Positions 44,228 to 54,373 of a stretch of 64,000 nucleotides of DNA are shown piece after piece (position 1 is the first letter of the stretch; every line of letters starts with the position of its first letter). The position numbers and the translations under genes were made by a program. This DNA is from Halomonas sp. QHL1 (GTDB lineage: Bacteria > Pseudomonadota > Gammaproteobacteria > Pseudomonadales > Halomonadaceae). Under the pieces are notes generated by a model. That model did no database searches, was not told where the DNA came from, and saw nothing but the letters and a program-made list of their open reading frames with translations. The stretch lies in assembly GCF_001882345.1 (NCBI RefSeq), contig NZ_MINL01000001.1:2503705-2567704 (forward strand). Reading direction: 5' to 3'.

Positions 44228-46153
44228 ATGCCCATGAAGCTGTTCGACGAAATCCCCCGCGAGCGCCCCACGACGCCGCTGCTCGACTCCTTTGACCACC
44301 CCGCCGCGCTGCGGGCCATGAACGCCTCCCAGCTCGCCCAACTGGCCGACGAGCTACGCGCCTACCTGCTCTATAGCGTGGGTGTTTCCGGCGGCCACTT
44401 TGGCGCCGGGCTCGGTGTGGTCGAGTTGAGCGTTGCCCTGCACCACGCCTTTAATACGCCCCACGACCGCTTAGTGTGGGACGTTGGCCACCAGGCTTAT
44501 CCGCATAAGATTCTCACCGGCCGCCGCGAGACAATGCTCAGTATTCGCCAGCATGGCGGCTTGGCGGCGTTTCCTCGCCGCGCCGAGTCCGAGTACGACA
44601 CTTTCGGTGTGGGCCACTCCAGCACATCGATTTCAGCGGCATTGGGCATGGCGCTGGCAGCCAAAGCCCAGGGCGATAAGCGACACGTCTGTGCGATTAT
44701 CGGCGACGGCGCGCTTACCGCGGGCATGGCCTTTGAAGCTCTAGCCCACGCGGGCCACGTGGATGCCAACCTACTGGTGGTGCTCAACGACAATGAGATG
44801 TCGATCTCCGAAAATGTCGGCGGCATGGCGACCTACCTAGCCCGGGTGCTCTCCAGCAAGCCATACCTGAAAATACGCGAAGAGAGTAAAAAAGTGCTTT
44901 CGCACCTGCCCGGCGCACTGGAACTTGCCCGGCGCACTGAAGAGCATATGAAAGGCATGGTCAGCCCCGCCACGCTGTTTGAAGAGATGGGCTTTAACTA
45001 CGTTGGCCCCATTGATGGTCATGACCTCGACGCGCTAACCCATACGCTCGAAAACCTGCGCGACCTCGACGGCCCGCAGTTTCTGCACATCAAAACGGTA
45101 AAAGGGAAAGGCTTCCTGCCCGCCGAGGCGGATCAGATTGGCTACCACGCCATTACCAAGCTGGAAAAACCCAGCGCTGCGGCCCAGGCCGAGGCAACCA
45201 AAAAGCCCATCATTAAAGAGACGGCAGCGAAGAAAAAATACTGCAATGTGTTCGGCGACTGGCTGTGCGATATGGCGGCAAGCGATCCGCGGCTGATGGG
45301 CATTACCCCCGCCATGCGCGAAGGCTCCGACCTGATTCGCTTCTCAAAAGAGTATCCAAAGCGCTATTTCGATGTGGCAATTGCTGAGCAGCACGCGGTA
45401 ACGCTCGCCGCGGGCATGGCCTGCGAAGGCATGAAGCCGGTGGTGGCGATTTATTCCACCTTTCTGCAGCGCGGCTACGATCAGTTAATTCATGACGTCG
45501 CGGTACAAAACCTGGACGTCACTTTTGCGATTGACCGCGCGGGCTTGGTGGGCGAAGACGGCCCCACTCACCACGGCAGCATGGATCTCTCCTTCCTGCG
45601 CTGCGTGCCCGGCATGGTGATTCTGGCCCCGGCGGATGAGGCTGAGTGCCGCGCCATGCTGAGTGCGGCCTACCATCATCCTGGCCCTGCCGCGGTGCGT
45701 TACCCCCGTGGCACTGGCCCTGGCGTAGCAATTCCTACACACCTTGAGTCACTCGACATAGGAAAAGCCGAGGTACGCCGCCAGGCCGCCAACGACGGTG
45801 TGCGCATTGCGCTGCTCGCGTTTGGCAGTCTCAACAGCGCCGCAGCGGAAGTCGCCAAACGGCTCAATGCGACTCACATCAATATGCGCTCCATCAAACC
45901 GCTGGATCGAGATGCGGTACTGGACGCTGCCGACGAGCACGAGCTACTGGTAACCCTGGAAGAGAACGTGATTGCCGGTGGCGCGGGTAGTGCCGTGAAT
46001 GAGCTGCTCCACGCCGAAGGCGTCCAGGTGGAAGTGCTCAACCTCGGCCTGCCGGACGCTTTTGTGGAGCATGGCACGCCTGCGCAGCTGCTTGCCGACT
46101 GCCAACTGGATAGCGATGGCATCGAGCGGGCTATTCGCGCTCGACTGCCATAA
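44228..46153 (+). CDS. dxs: 1-deoxy-D-xylulose-5-phosphate synthase Dxs
   Basis: Thiamin-diphosphate enzyme of 641 residues that joins pyruvate and glyceraldehyde-3-phosphate at the entry to the MEP isoprenoid pathway. Seen: [17 protein letters not shown], the ThDP motif [37 protein letters not shown], the transketolase pyrimidine-binding part with [42 protein letters not shown], and a C-terminal transketolase-like domain. Full length; two bases after ispA. ATG at 44228 or 44234 are both possible starts. Confidence 0.97.
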   Translation: MPMKLFDEIPRERPTTPLLDSFDHPAALRAMNASQLAQLADELRAYLLYSVGVSGGHFGAGLGVVELSVALHHAFNTPHDRLVWDVGHQAYPHKILTGRRETMLSIRQHGGLAAFPRRAESEYDTFGVGHSSTSISAALGMALAAKAQGDKRHVCAIIGDGALTAGMAFEALAHAGHVDANLLVVLNDNEMSISENVGGMATYLARVLSSKPYLKIREESKKVLSHLPGALELARRTEEHMKGMVSPATLFEEMGFNYVGPIDGHDLDALTHTLENLRDLDGPQFLHIKTVKGKGFLPAEADQIGYHAITKLEKPSAAAQAEATKKPIIKETAAKKKYCNVFGDWLCDMAASDPRLMGITPAMREGSDLIRFSKEYPKRYFDVAIAEQHAVTLAAGMACEGMKPVVAIYSTFLQRGYDQLIHDVAVQNLDVTFAIDRAGLVGEDGPTHHGSMDLSFLRCVPGMVILAPADEAECRAMLSAAYHHPGPAAVRYPRGTGPGVAIPTHLESLDIGKAEVRRQAANDGVRIALLAFGSLNSAAAEVAKRLNATHINMRSIKPLDRDAVLDAADEHELLVTLEENVIAGGAGSAVNELLHAEGVQVEVLNLGLPDAFVEHGTPAQLLADCQLDSDGIERAIRARLP

Positions 46154-46185
46154 GCGATTATTTTTAAATTACTTTTGAGACCCAT

Positions 46186-46950
46186 ATGCTATTTCTAATT
46201 ATTATCTTCGCCTTGATAGGCCTTGCGTTTGGTGGCCCGGTGGGTCTCCTGATTGGCGGTGGCCTGGGCTGGTGGTTAGGCAAGCGCCTTAGCCGTCGTC
46301 TGAATATCGCCCGCATGCGCATCCAGGAAGGCTTTCTGGAGTCGATTTTCTCCGTGATGGGCTGCCTGTGCCAAGCCGACGGTAAAGTCACCGACGGCGA
46401 GCTGGACGTTGCCGAGAAACTGTTTGACCAGATGCACTTGCAGGGCGAGCAGCGCGCCAAAGCACGCGCCGCCTTCGAGCGTGGCCGAGCTGATGATTTC
46501 AATCTGGACGCCGAACTGGCCAACGTTAATCGCCTCACCCAGCGCCAGCCGGTGCTGCGTCAGGTATTTATCCAGGTTCAGCTCTCAGCTATCGCCGCCG
46601 ATGGCGTGCTTCACCCCGCCGAACACGAGATGATTCTACGTGTCGCCCGGGGCGTAGGCTGCAGCGACGCCGAAGTTCAGCAGATCGAAGCGATGCTGCA
46701 CGGCGCTGCTGCCAACTCTCAAGGCGCCAGCGAAGAGGCCCTCAAAGACGCTTACCGCGTGCTAGGGGTTTCTGATGACGCCAGCGATGCCGAAATCAAA
46801 AAGGCCTACCGCCGTCTGATGAGCCAAAACCACCCGGACAAACTGGCCGGCAAAGGCCTGCCCGAAAGCATGCGCGACATCGCCCAAGCACGCACCAGCG
46901 AAATCGGCAACGCCTACGAGCGGATTCGTGAGGCGAGAGGTAGCGCTTAG
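46186..46950 (+). CDS. djlA: Membrane-anchored J-domain co-chaperone DjlA
   Basis: Co-chaperone of 254 residues: a Gly-rich N-terminal membrane segment (1-30), a TerB-like helical domain (about 50-170, with QADGKVTDGELDVAEKLF and AADGVLHPAEHEMILRVARGVG), and a C-terminal J domain (about 188-254) with the HPD motif at 216-218. This is the DjlA layout; it stimulates DnaK and in E. coli influences Rcs signalling. It follows dxs by 32 bases on the same strand. Confidence 0.95.
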   Translation: MLFLIIIFALIGLAFGGPVGLLIGGGLGWWLGKRLSRRLNIARMRIQEGFLESIFSVMGCLCQADGKVTDGELDVAEKLFDQMHLQGEQRAKARAAFERGRADDFNLDAELANVNRLTQRQPVLRQVFIQVQLSAIAADGVLHPAEHEMILRVARGVGCSDAEVQQIEAMLHGAAANSQGASEEALKDAYRVLGVSDDASDAEIKKAYRRLMSQNHPDKLAGKGLPESMRDIAQARTSEIGNAYERIREARGSA

Positions 46951-47032
46951 AGATAGCCTTTCAATAAGAGAATCTTAGGCGTGGCTAACGCCCGCTAGAT
47001 TGAAGAGTCGTTTTTGTCGCCAGGAGCACGCC

Positions 47033-47656
47033 ATGATAACGCTATACAGTTTTCCCAAGTCTCGCTCGCTACGTGTAGCGTGGACGCTTGAGGAGCTCGG
47101 TCTTGAGTATCAGTGCCAGCACGTGGCGCTGGATAAAGGCGAGGGGCAAACAGCCGAGCATTTGGCGCGGCACCCGGACGGCAAGGTGCCGGTTATTGAG
47201 GATGGGGAAGTATCGCTATTTGAGTCGGCGCCGATTTGTCGCTACCTAGCGAAGCAATATGGCGATGGCACACTGCTGCCCAGCGACCCCAACGCCCGCG
47301 CCCAGGTCGACCAGTGGCTCAGCTTTATTGTCACCGAGATTGAGCAGCCGTTATGGAATCAGGCCAAGCATAAATTTGCCCTGCCCGCAGATAGGCGGGT
47401 TCCCGCTATTTTGCCGGTCTGCGCCTGGGAGTTTCAGCGTGCGCTAAGCGCCCTGGAGCGCCGCTACAACGGGCAAGAAAACTTGGTGGAAAGCACCTTT
47501 ACCCTCGCGGATCTGTTTTTAACCCATACCTTATCGTGGGCGATCAGCATGAAGCACCGCCTGCCCGAGCCGCTGATAACCTATCGCGAACGCCATATTC
47601 AGCGCGCCGCGATGGCTAAGGCAATTGAAAAAGAGCAGACAGCAGCACAGAGTTAA
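47033..47656 (+). CDS. Glutathione S-transferase family protein
   Basis: Cytosolic GST-fold protein of 207 residues. N-terminal thioredoxin-like domain (ITLYSFPKSRSLRVAWTLEELGLEYQC; HPDGKVPVIEDGEVSLFESAPICRYLA, where VPVI and ESAPI form the glutathione site) and C-terminal helical domain with FTLADLFLTHTLSWA. Start at ATG 47033 with AGGAG at suitable spacing. Substrate unknown. Confidence 0.92.
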   Translation: MITLYSFPKSRSLRVAWTLEELGLEYQCQHVALDKGEGQTAEHLARHPDGKVPVIEDGEVSLFESAPICRYLAKQYGDGTLLPSDPNARAQVDQWLSFIVTEIEQPLWNQAKHKFALPADRRVPAILPVCAWEFQRALSALERRYNGQENLVESTFTLADLFLTHTLSWAISMKHRLPEPLITYRERHIQRAAMAKAIEKEQTAAQS

Positions 47657-47694
47657 TCAACGTCTAAACGGTTTCTTAGCTAGTTTGGCTTTGC

Positions 47695-48381
47695 TTAAAA
47701 ACCAAGATCATCAAGCAGATCGTCTACTTGGTCCTGCCCTGCCACGACGTCGGTCTTGTTTTGGTTAACCTGCGGCCCGTTGCGCAGCTTGGCATGTTCA
47801 TCGCGGTCATCGTCAAGCTTGACGCCATCGGTGACATTAGGAACATTATCCACCAGCACCTGAATAAGCTGCTCTTCGATCAACTTGATGACTTCCATCA
47901 TTTTCTTAATCACCTGGCCGGTGAGGTCCTGGAAGTCTTGGGCCATCATAATTTCAAGCAGCTCTTTTTGTGTAGCCCCGGTTGCAGTGGGAAGCTTACT
48001 ACTCAAAAAGTCCTGCGTATCCTCGACGAGCTTAGGATCACCTTCTACCGCCGCGAGCTTAGCTGCTGCTGCCTCCCAGCGCTTATTAAGCGCAGCGCCT
48101 TCTTCATCAAGACTGTCTTGCACGGGTTGCGCGCGCTCAACGGCATTTAATGCCCGTTCTGCGGCCTGCTCCGTCATTGAGGCCACATAGTTTAGCCGGT
48201 CATTGGCATCCGGTATCGCTTGGGCCGCTTGGCTAATCTGTTGATCTAAGCCCAGTTCTTTCATGCTGTCTCGCAGCAGGCGCGTTAAGTGGCCTATGCG
48301 ATGCACCATCTCATCAGTACTGTCTTTTTTGCCCAGTACCGACGGCATGGTCGTGTCGTGGGCGTTGTTAACAGTGCTCAT
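47695..48381 (-). CDS. cheZ: Chemotaxis protein phosphatase CheZ
   Basis: CheY-P phosphatase of 228 residues. The long helical hairpin carries the active-site motif MMAQDFQDLTGQVIKKMMEV (DFQDLTGQ at 149-156), and the extreme C-terminus VDDLLDDLGF is the CheY-binding peptide. It is not next to cheY or other che genes in this window. Upstream, a weak FliA-like pair (AAAAGTAA-N11-TTCAATAA on the minus strand, 48405-48431) is only five of eight in each box. Convergent with the GST gene. Confidence 0.95.
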   Translation of the reverse strand: MSTVNNAHDTTMPSVLGKKDSTDEMVHRIGHLTRLLRDSMKELGLDQQISQAAQAIPDANDRLNYVASMTEQAAERALNAVERAQPVQDSLDEEGAALNKRWEAAAAKLAAVEGDPKLVEDTQDFLSSKLPTATGATQKELLEIMMAQDFQDLTGQVIKKMMEVIKLIEEQLIQVLVDNVPNVTDGVKLDDDRDEHAKLRNGPQVNQNKTDVVAGQDQVDDLLDDLGF

Positions 48382-48605
48382 GACAATCCTCTTGTTGGAA
48401 AAGCTTATTGAATGTCGCTTTTATTACTTTTTCAGTCGTCATCTATACGTATACGAACGTATAAGACCAACATTATGCATACTTATTTGAAGGTCGATTA
48501 CCCATTAAGGCAAGCTATTAACCACCAATTCATTTTACTCACTCGATTTTGTAAGAGATTTCTTACGTTTACGTCATCGATGGTGCACTCAAGCGGTCTT
48601 AGCCA

Positions 48606-49286
48606 CTAAACAGGCGAGACATGGGGCAGAACGGCGCTATAAACGGCAAAATAGTGACAGACGCTTCCAGCTATCACAAACAGATGCCAGATCGCGTGGT
48701 TATAGGGGATAGCGCGCACGGCGTAGAAAATCACCCCTAGCGTATAGGTAATCCCTCCCGCGGCCAGTAGGACGATGCCGGTCGTCGATAAACTCGCCGC
48801 CATCTCGCCTGACGCCAGCACGATCATCCAGCCCATGAGCAGATAAATCGCCACGCGTAATATCGAAAAGCGCTGGGGCCATAGCAGTATGCAGGCAATG
48901 CCCACTAGCGCCAGCGACCACACGGCGGCAAACAAGATCCAGCCCGTAGTGCCACGCATGTTGACGAGTAAAAAAGGCGTGTAAGTTCCCGCGATGAGTA
49001 GATAAATCGCACAGTGATCAAGCAGTTGAAAGCGCTGCTTCCAGCGCCGATGAGGGATACCATGATAAAGGGTTGAAGCGGTATAAAGCAGGACTAGCGT
49101 GGTGCCGTACAGGCTAAGGCTGACAATTTTCCAAGGGTCAACATGGGCAGCGTAGCTCGCGGCCACCAGCAGCACCACCATTCCCACCAAACTGAACACA
49201 GCACCAATGCCGTGGGTAATGCTGTGTAGGCGCTCTTCGAGGCTGCTGAATTCGCCTTGCGAATCGTCAATATGGGTATCATTCAT
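48606..49286 (-). CDS. Hemolysin III/PAQR family membrane protein (TrhA, YqfA-like)
   Basis: Seven-transmembrane protein of 226 residues. Family motifs are EERLHSITHGIGAVFSLVG near residue 16, SLYGTTLVLLYTASTLYHG, LDHCAIYLLIAGTYTPFLL and the C-terminal AIWHLFVIAGSVCHYFAVY, with the Ser/His/Asp residues thought to bind a metal. Despite the name, members such as TrhA are linked to membrane-energetics homeostasis rather than proven lysis. Confidence 0.93.
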   Translation of the reverse strand: MNDTHIDDSQGEFSSLEERLHSITHGIGAVFSLVGMVVLLVAASYAAHVDPWKIVSLSLYGTTLVLLYTASTLYHGIPHRRWKQRFQLLDHCAIYLLIAGTYTPFLLVNMRGTTGWILFAAVWSLALVGIACILLWPQRFSILRVAIYLLMGWMIVLASGEMAASLSTTGIVLLAAGGITYTLGVIFYAVRAIPYNHAIWHLFVIAGSVCHYFAVYSAVLPHVSPV

Positions 49287-49404
49287 TTAAGGCTCCTCAA
49301 AGCGCCCTACTTATCCTATCGCTCAAACGCACATAAATATGGCGATTAGCTTTATATAAAGAGAGTGCTAACGGTAGTTAATTCCCTAGCCCCTATGATA
49401 CAAC

Positions 49405-49431
49405 CGAACCCAGGCATTAATGCCGGGTTCG
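49405..49431. other. Intergenic hairpin, possible weak terminator
   Basis: CGAACCC, a bulged A, GGCAT-TA-ATGCC, then GGGTTCG: a 12-bp stem with one bulge, between hlyIII and the upstream membrane-protein gene on the minus strand. The plus-strand tail ATTCTTTA and minus-strand tail GTTGTAT are both weak U-tracts. The GGTTCGATTC part resembles a tRNA T-arm, but no acceptor, D or anticodon arms accompany it. Confidence 0.4.
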
Positions 49432-49481
49432 ATTCTTTAAAGAGAAAATAGTCTGCCCAACGAACGCTATCGGTGGATGGC

Positions 49482-50006
49482 TTATAGCATTGGAGAGGGT
49501 AAGGCGGCCTTCATATCGGCGGGTACCTCAAAATCTAGTGCGGCCCCACGCGCACCTTCTAGCCCTTGAGGAAAACCGCTTCGGTGACTGTAATCGGGGG
49601 TTACCCCGCCTTGGTAGGCGTGGCGTTGGCTCAAGGCCTTGGCGCAGGCGCAATCGATTGCGGCGAGAATGGCCACAGCGGTTAACGCCAAGTAGACGTT
49701 CTCTTTCTTGGCATTACGCTCATCATTTAAGGCATACGTGAGCACGGCAAGATCGATAACATCGCCTCCTAAGCGACTCCATATTGCGGGGGTGGGGTTA
49801 TCTGAAAGCGCGCCGATACCACTCATTATCCCTCTTGCCCCACAGGCCCGCATGCCGTTTTCGCTGCCTTGCATACCTAGCTGCCGGGTAAGCTGACCCG
49901 GAGCTAATAGCTGATAGAGGCCAAGCCCTATACTTAACCAACCAAGCCCCCGGGCGAGTTTGTCTGAAGCGCTTTGTGAATGGGTCATATCTGTTTGCTT
50001 ATGCAT
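49482..50006 (-). CDS. Small membrane protein of the type fused to or paired with cyclase/dehydrase (SRPBCC) proteins
   Basis: Protein of 174 residues with about three hydrophobic segments. The core SDKLARGLGWLSIGLGLYQLLAPGQLTRQLG and GMRACGARGIMSGIGAL are typical of the membrane region found in proteins annotated as cyclase/dehydrase, and the tail DYSHRSGFPQGLEGARGAALDFEVPADMK also recurs there; the SRPBCC domain itself is missing. Function unknown. Start at ATG 50006, directly behind GGAGGTAAGT, a strong ribosome-binding site. It lies 23 bases after the zinc alcohol dehydrogenase, a pairing seen in other genomes. Confidence 0.75.
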   Translation of the reverse strand: MHKQTDMTHSQSASDKLARGLGWLSIGLGLYQLLAPGQLTRQLGMQGSENGMRACGARGIMSGIGALSDNPTPAIWSRLGGDVIDLAVLTYALNDERNAKKENVYLALTAVAILAAIDCACAKALSQRHAYQGGVTPDYSHRSGFPQGLEGARGAALDFEVPADMKAALPSPML

Positions 50007-50029
50007 ACTTACCTCCATGTCTGGTTCGT

Positions 50030-51199
50030 TCAAGGTTTGAGAATCACCTTGACGCAACCATCCTGTTTATCGCGGAAGGTCTTATACATTTCCGGGCCTT
50101 GGTCTAACCCGACGGTGTGCGTGATGACAAATGAAGGGTCGATCTGACCTTCTTCAATACGCCGCAGCAGATCATCGGTCCAGCGATTAACGTGGGTCTG
50201 GCCGGTACGCACTGTCAGCCCTTTATTCATTAACGCCCCCACGGGGATCTTATCCACCAAGCCCCCATAGACGCCGGGAATCGAGAGCACTCCCGCAGGG
50301 CGACAGACATAAATCATTTCGCGTAGTACGTGGGCTCGATCGGATTCCAACATCATAGCTTGTTTAACGCGATCGTACATTGAGTCCAGTGAACGGGTGG
50401 CGTGTGCCTCCAGGCCCACCGCATCAATACACTTTTCTGGCCCCTTACCATTGGTCAGGTCTTTTAAACGACTCAGCACGCTCTCATTATCAAAATTAAT
50501 GGCGATAGCGCCGCCCGCCTCTGCCATGGAGAGCCGCTCGGGAACATTATCGATCACCACCACTTGCTTTGCTCCCAGCAGTACAGCACTACGAACACAA
50601 AACTGGCCTACTGGCCCAGCGCCCCAGACAACCACCGTATCGGTAGGTTGGATGTCACATTGCACTGCCGCCTGCCAGCCGGTTGGAAAAATGTCACCCA
50701 GGAAGAGCACTTGCTCGTCGGTTAGGGTGCTGGGTACTTTAATATGCGTCGTGTCGGCAAATGGTACCCGGACGAATTCAGCCTGCCCCCCTGCGTAGCC
50801 GCCAGTGAGATGGGAATAGCCAAATAACCCTGCGCCGCCATGCCCAAACGCTTTATCGGCCAAGGCTCTATTGCGATTAGAGCGTTCGCAAACCGAATAA
50901 TTACCGCGTTGGCACTGCTCGCATTCGCCACAGAAAATGGTGAATGGAACCACAACACGATCACCGACCTTTAAACTCTTTACCTCACTGCCAACCTACA
51001 TAACCTCGCCCATAAACTCATGACCAAGCACATCGCCTGACTCCATAGCCGGTATGAAGTGATCGTAAAGATGGAGATCAGAGCCGCAAATAGCACAACT
51101 ACTTACGTTAACAATAGCGTCGCGAGGGTGCTCAAGTTCTGGATCCGGTACCGTGTCATAACGAACGTCATTTTTACCGTGCCAGCAAAGTGCTTTCAT
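50030..51199 (-). pseudogene. Zinc-dependent alcohol dehydrogenase broken by an in-frame TAG
   Basis: A full medium-chain dehydrogenase of 389 codons is readable in one frame except for a TAG at 50996-50998. Before it: [33 protein letters not shown] (catalytic zinc Cys) and [13 protein letters not shown]. After it: [18 protein letters not shown], the structural-zinc set [16 protein letters not shown], and the nucleotide site [29 protein letters not shown]. Homologues normally have an acidic residue where the stop lies, so one GAG-to-TAG change explains it. There is no shift of frame. The rest looks intact, suggesting a recent mutation, a strain-specific loss or a sequencing error. The class is formaldehyde/threonine dehydrogenase-like. 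Confidence 0.88.
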
Positions 51200-51328
51200 G
51201 GTCGCTTCTCCTTAAACATTTTATCCGTCATTAGCATCCCGCTATGTATCAACATAGCTTAATAACCGGGCAAAAAAGATTAAAAAAAAGCAAATTTCCG
51301 AGTCTAATAAAGCATCAAATATTGGAAA

Positions 51329-51964
51329 TCACTCTTTGCGCTCAATATCCACGTCGCTAGCTTGGGTAAAGTCATCCAGAGCCATCATATGGCCGAGCTT
51401 ACCCGCTTTGGTGGCAAGGTACTGTTCGTTATGGGGATTCAAGCCGGTGGTGATCGGCAGGCGTTCGACGACATTCACGCCGTCGCGGGTGAGGGCATCC
51501 ACCTTGCGCGGGTTGTTGGTCATTAGTCTCAACGATGTAATGCCTAAATGGTTAAGCATCGGCACGCAAAGGTCGTAGCGGCGCATGTCAGCGCCAAAGC
51601 CAAGCTGCTCGTTGGCCTCAACCGTATCAGCACCTTGATCCTGCAGGTGATAGGCGCGAATTTTGTTCAATAGGCCAATCCCACGCCCTTCTTGGCGTAG
51701 ATAAAATAGAACGCCGCGGCCCTCTTCAGCGATGCGTTTAAGCGCTTCCTGCAGCTGAAAGCCGCAGTCACAGCGCATGGAAAAAAGCGCATCGCCGGTC
51801 AAACATTCGGAGTGCACCCGTCCCAATACCGGCTCGTCGCCAGTCACATCACCCAACGTTAAGGCGATATGATCCTTGCCGGTGGCCTCATCTTCGAAGC
51901 CATGCATCGTAAATGTCGCCCAGGGCGTGGGCAGTTGGGAAGCGGCAATAAAGCGAATGGTCAC
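51329..51964 (-). CDS. ribA: GTP cyclohydrolase II RibA
   Basis: First enzyme of riboflavin synthesis from GTP, 211 residues. The zinc Cys residues lie in [24 protein letters not shown], the catalytic region is [24 protein letters not shown], and [10 protein letters not shown] is near the end. It is the stand-alone form, not fused to RibB. The 274-base gap to the divergent hemE shows no gene. Confidence 0.96.
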   Translation of the reverse strand: MTIRFIAASQLPTPWATFTMHGFEDEATGKDHIALTLGDVTGDEPVLGRVHSECLTGDALFSMRCDCGFQLQEALKRIAEEGRGVLFYLRQEGRGIGLLNKIRAYHLQDQGADTVEANEQLGFGADMRRYDLCVPMLNHLGITSLRLMTNNPRKVDALTRDGVNVVERLPITTGLNPHNEQYLATKAGKLGHMMALDDFTQASDVDIERKE

Positions 51965-52238
51965 AGGTTACCTCGCTGATTGACCAAACCAGTTAACCAC
52001 ACCAGTGTTGGCAAAGTGGGCCAGCATTCTAACAGGAAGCGGCGCCCGCCTCACGCTGGCGAAGAAGCTAAAATTGGCTAATTAGGCGAGAAAAATTGGC
52101 CGGGTGCGACGATTTTTGCCATCGAGTACGCCGCCCTAACGGCTATCTTCAAGTACAATTGCCCTCATCCGAACCCCGATACGGTTTTAAGTACGATTTC
52201 AAATACAGTGCGGGCAAATTTCTTAAGAGCAAGTGTCT

Positions 52239-53351
52239 ATGACCACTACACCTTTACAAAATGATCGATTCCTTCGCGCACTAGCGCGCCAGCCTGTCGA
52301 CCGCACCCCAGTGTGGATGATGCGCCAAGCAGGCCGTTATCTGCCGGAATACCGCGCCAGCCGTGCCGATGCAGGCAGCTTTATGGATCTGTGCCGCAAC
52401 CATGACCTGGCCTGCGAAGTCACTATGCAGCCTTTAGAACGCTATCCGCTGGATGCGGCCATTCTGTTTTCGGATATTTTAACCATTCCGGATGCGATGG
52501 GCCTGGGGCTCTATTTTGAAACCGGCGAAGGTCCTAAATTCCGTAAAACCGTGCGCACGCAGGAAGAAGTCGCGGCACTGAGCGTGCCCGATGCCGAGCG
52601 TGACTTGGATTACGTGATGCGTGCGGTATCCACCATTCGTCGCGAGCTGAACGGTCGCATGCCGCTGATCGGCTTCTCCGGCAGCCCCTGGACACTGGCG
52701 ACCTACATGGTGGAGGGCGGCTCCAGCAAGGACTTCCGCCACCTAAAAACCATGCTTTACGATACGCCAGATACCATGCACCAGCTGCTGGATACGCTGG
52801 CTCACGCGGTAACTGACTACCTGAATGCCCAGATTCGCGCGGGCGCCCAGGCGGTCCAGATTTTTGATACCTGGGGCGGCGCGCTTTCTACCCCTGCGTA
52901 CCTGGAGTTCTCGCTGCGCTACATGGAGCAGATCGTTTCCGGGCTGATCCGCGAGCACGACGGTCGCCGCGTACCGGTGATTTTGTTCACCAAAAACGGC
53001 GGCCAGTGGCTTGAGCATATCGCCTGCGCCGGTGCCGATGCACTGGGTATCGACTGGTCTACCGAACTTTCCGATGCCCGCACCCGGGTTGGTCACAAAG
53101 TGGCACTACAAGGCAATCTTGACCCCAACGTACTGTTTGCCCGCCCCTCGGCTATCCGTGCTGAAGTAGCTCGGGTACTAGAGAGCTACGGCCATGGCCC
53201 TGGCCACGTATTTAACCTGGGCCACGGCATCAGCCAATTTACCAACCCCGATAACGTCACCGCCTTTATGGAGGCGCTGCACGAGCTAAGCCCGCAGTAT
53301 CACCGCGATATTCCGACTCATACCAATGCACAGTATTCAGGAGCCAATTGA
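52239..53351 (+). CDS. hemE: Uroporphyrinogen decarboxylase HemE
   Basis: Haem-pathway enzyme of 370 residues that decarboxylates uroporphyrinogen III to coproporphyrinogen III. Seen: [17 protein letters not shown] with the substrate-carboxylate Arg residues, [17 protein letters not shown] with the catalytic Asp, [17 protein letters not shown], and [16 protein letters not shown] with the conserved His. ATG 52239 chosen over the GTG two codons upstream by similarity to family starts. Its stop overlaps the speE start by one base. Confidence 0.97.
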   Translation: MTTTPLQNDRFLRALARQPVDRTPVWMMRQAGRYLPEYRASRADAGSFMDLCRNHDLACEVTMQPLERYPLDAAILFSDILTIPDAMGLGLYFETGEGPKFRKTVRTQEEVAALSVPDAERDLDYVMRAVSTIRRELNGRMPLIGFSGSPWTLATYMVEGGSSKDFRHLKTMLYDTPDTMHQLLDTLAHAVTDYLNAQIRAGAQAVQIFDTWGGALSTPAYLEFSLRYMEQIVSGLIREHDGRRVPVILFTKNGGQWLEHIACAGADALGIDWSTELSDARTRVGHKVALQGNLDPNVLFARPSAIRAEVARVLESYGHGPGHVFNLGHGISQFTNPDNVTAFMEALHELSPQYHRDIPTHTNAQYSGAN

Positions 53352-54217
53352 TGAGCGATTTACGCGACGACCAGTGGTTTACCGAAGTTTTTGATAGCCA
53401 CGGCAGCGCTTTCTCACTGAAGATCTCTGAAAAACTCTTGGATGTGCAGAGCCAATACCAGCACCTGGAGGTCTACGCTACCGAGACCTACGGCAACCTC
53501 ATGGTGCTGGATGGCTGTGTGATGTTGACCGATCGCGATAACTTTCTCTACCACGAGATGATTGCGCATCCGGCGCTGTTTACCCATCAAGATCCCAAGC
53601 GGGTGGTGATTATCGGCGGTGGCGACTGCGGCACCTTAAAAGAGGTGCTGCGCCACCCAGGTGTAGAGAAAGTTACTCAAATCGATATCGACGAAGAGGT
53701 CACAAAAGCCTCGGAGCGTTTCTTCCCGTCGTTAGTAGAATCGAATAACGACCCTCGCGCCGAGCTGCTGTTCGCTGATGGCGTGAAGTGGGTGGATGAT
53801 GCACCGGATGAGAGCATCGATGTACTAATAATCGACTCTACCGACCCGGTCGGCCCTGCTGAAGGGCTGTTTAAAACCGATTTTCTCAAGCGCTGCCACC
53901 GTATCTTGAAAAGCGGCGGCGTGATGGTGCAACAGAGCGAATCACCGCTTTACCACAGCGGCTCAATCATCCGTGAGCTGCGCAACGACATGTTGAAAGC
54001 CGGTTTTGAAAGCGTTGCCACGCTACCCTTCCCGCAGCCGGTATATCCATCAGGCTGGTGGAGCGTGACATTGGCGGGTAAAGGCCTAGACGTTAATGCG
54101 TTCCGCGAGCAGGCAGCCGCAAGCCACGACCTGCCACTTGAGTACTACAGCGTTGAAGCCCATCGTGGCGCTCTCGCCCTACCGCCGTTTATGCGCAAGG
54201 CATTTGCGGCCGAATAA
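53351..54217 (+). CDS. speE: Polyamine aminopropyltransferase (spermidine synthase) SpeE
   Basis: Transfers the aminopropyl group of decarboxylated S-adenosylmethionine to putrescine; 288 residues. Rossmann-like motif VVIIGGGDCGTLKEVLRHPGVEKVTQIDIDEEV near residue 78 and catalytic DSTDPVGPAEGLF near residue 157. AGGAG lies eight bases before ATG 53351, which overlaps the hemE stop (TGATG), so the two are translationally coupled although their pathways are unrelated. Confidence 0.95.
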   Translation: MSDLRDDQWFTEVFDSHGSAFSLKISEKLLDVQSQYQHLEVYATETYGNLMVLDGCVMLTDRDNFLYHEMIAHPALFTHQDPKRVVIIGGGDCGTLKEVLRHPGVEKVTQIDIDEEVTKASERFFPSLVESNNDPRAELLFADGVKWVDDAPDESIDVLIIDSTDPVGPAEGLFKTDFLKRCHRILKSGGVMVQQSESPLYHSGSIIRELRNDMLKAGFESVATLPFPQPVYPSGWWSVTLAGKGLDVNAFREQAAASHDLPLEYYSVEAHRGALALPPFMRKAFAAE

Positions 54218-54242
54218 TCGCCCACCGATTACTCGCCTTTAT

Positions 54243-54308
54243 GTTACCACCCACCACCGATTGCCCTATAAAGGTGCAATACGAGGTGAGTGGTAACCAT
54301 TTTGCACC
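54243..54308. repeat. Two interleaved inverted repeats upstream of aapJ
   Basis: GTTACCAC (54243-54250) pairs with GTGGTAAC (54290-54297), and GGTGCAA (54273-54279) pairs with TTGCACC (54302-54308). Both are perfect and the order A-B-A'-B' is interleaved. GGTGCA and TGCACC are also NtrC half-sites and lie about 90-127 bases before the predicted sigma-54 start of aapJ, so enhancer function is the simplest reading. Confidence 0.5.
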
Positions 54309-54373
54309 TAGACCTTCGTCTCGAATTCGTTGAGTAGCGTTGAAAAGCGCTGAATTAACGCATGTACCCTTGT

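Noticed and set aside
48405..48431. FliA promoter for cheZ.
   Set aside because: Only five of eight bases match in each box, too weak to list as a feature.
49405..49435. Possible tRNA, because of a GGTTCGATTC T-arm-like sequence.
   Set aside because: No acceptor stem, D arm or anticodon arm could be assembled around it; the palindrome is explained as a hairpin.
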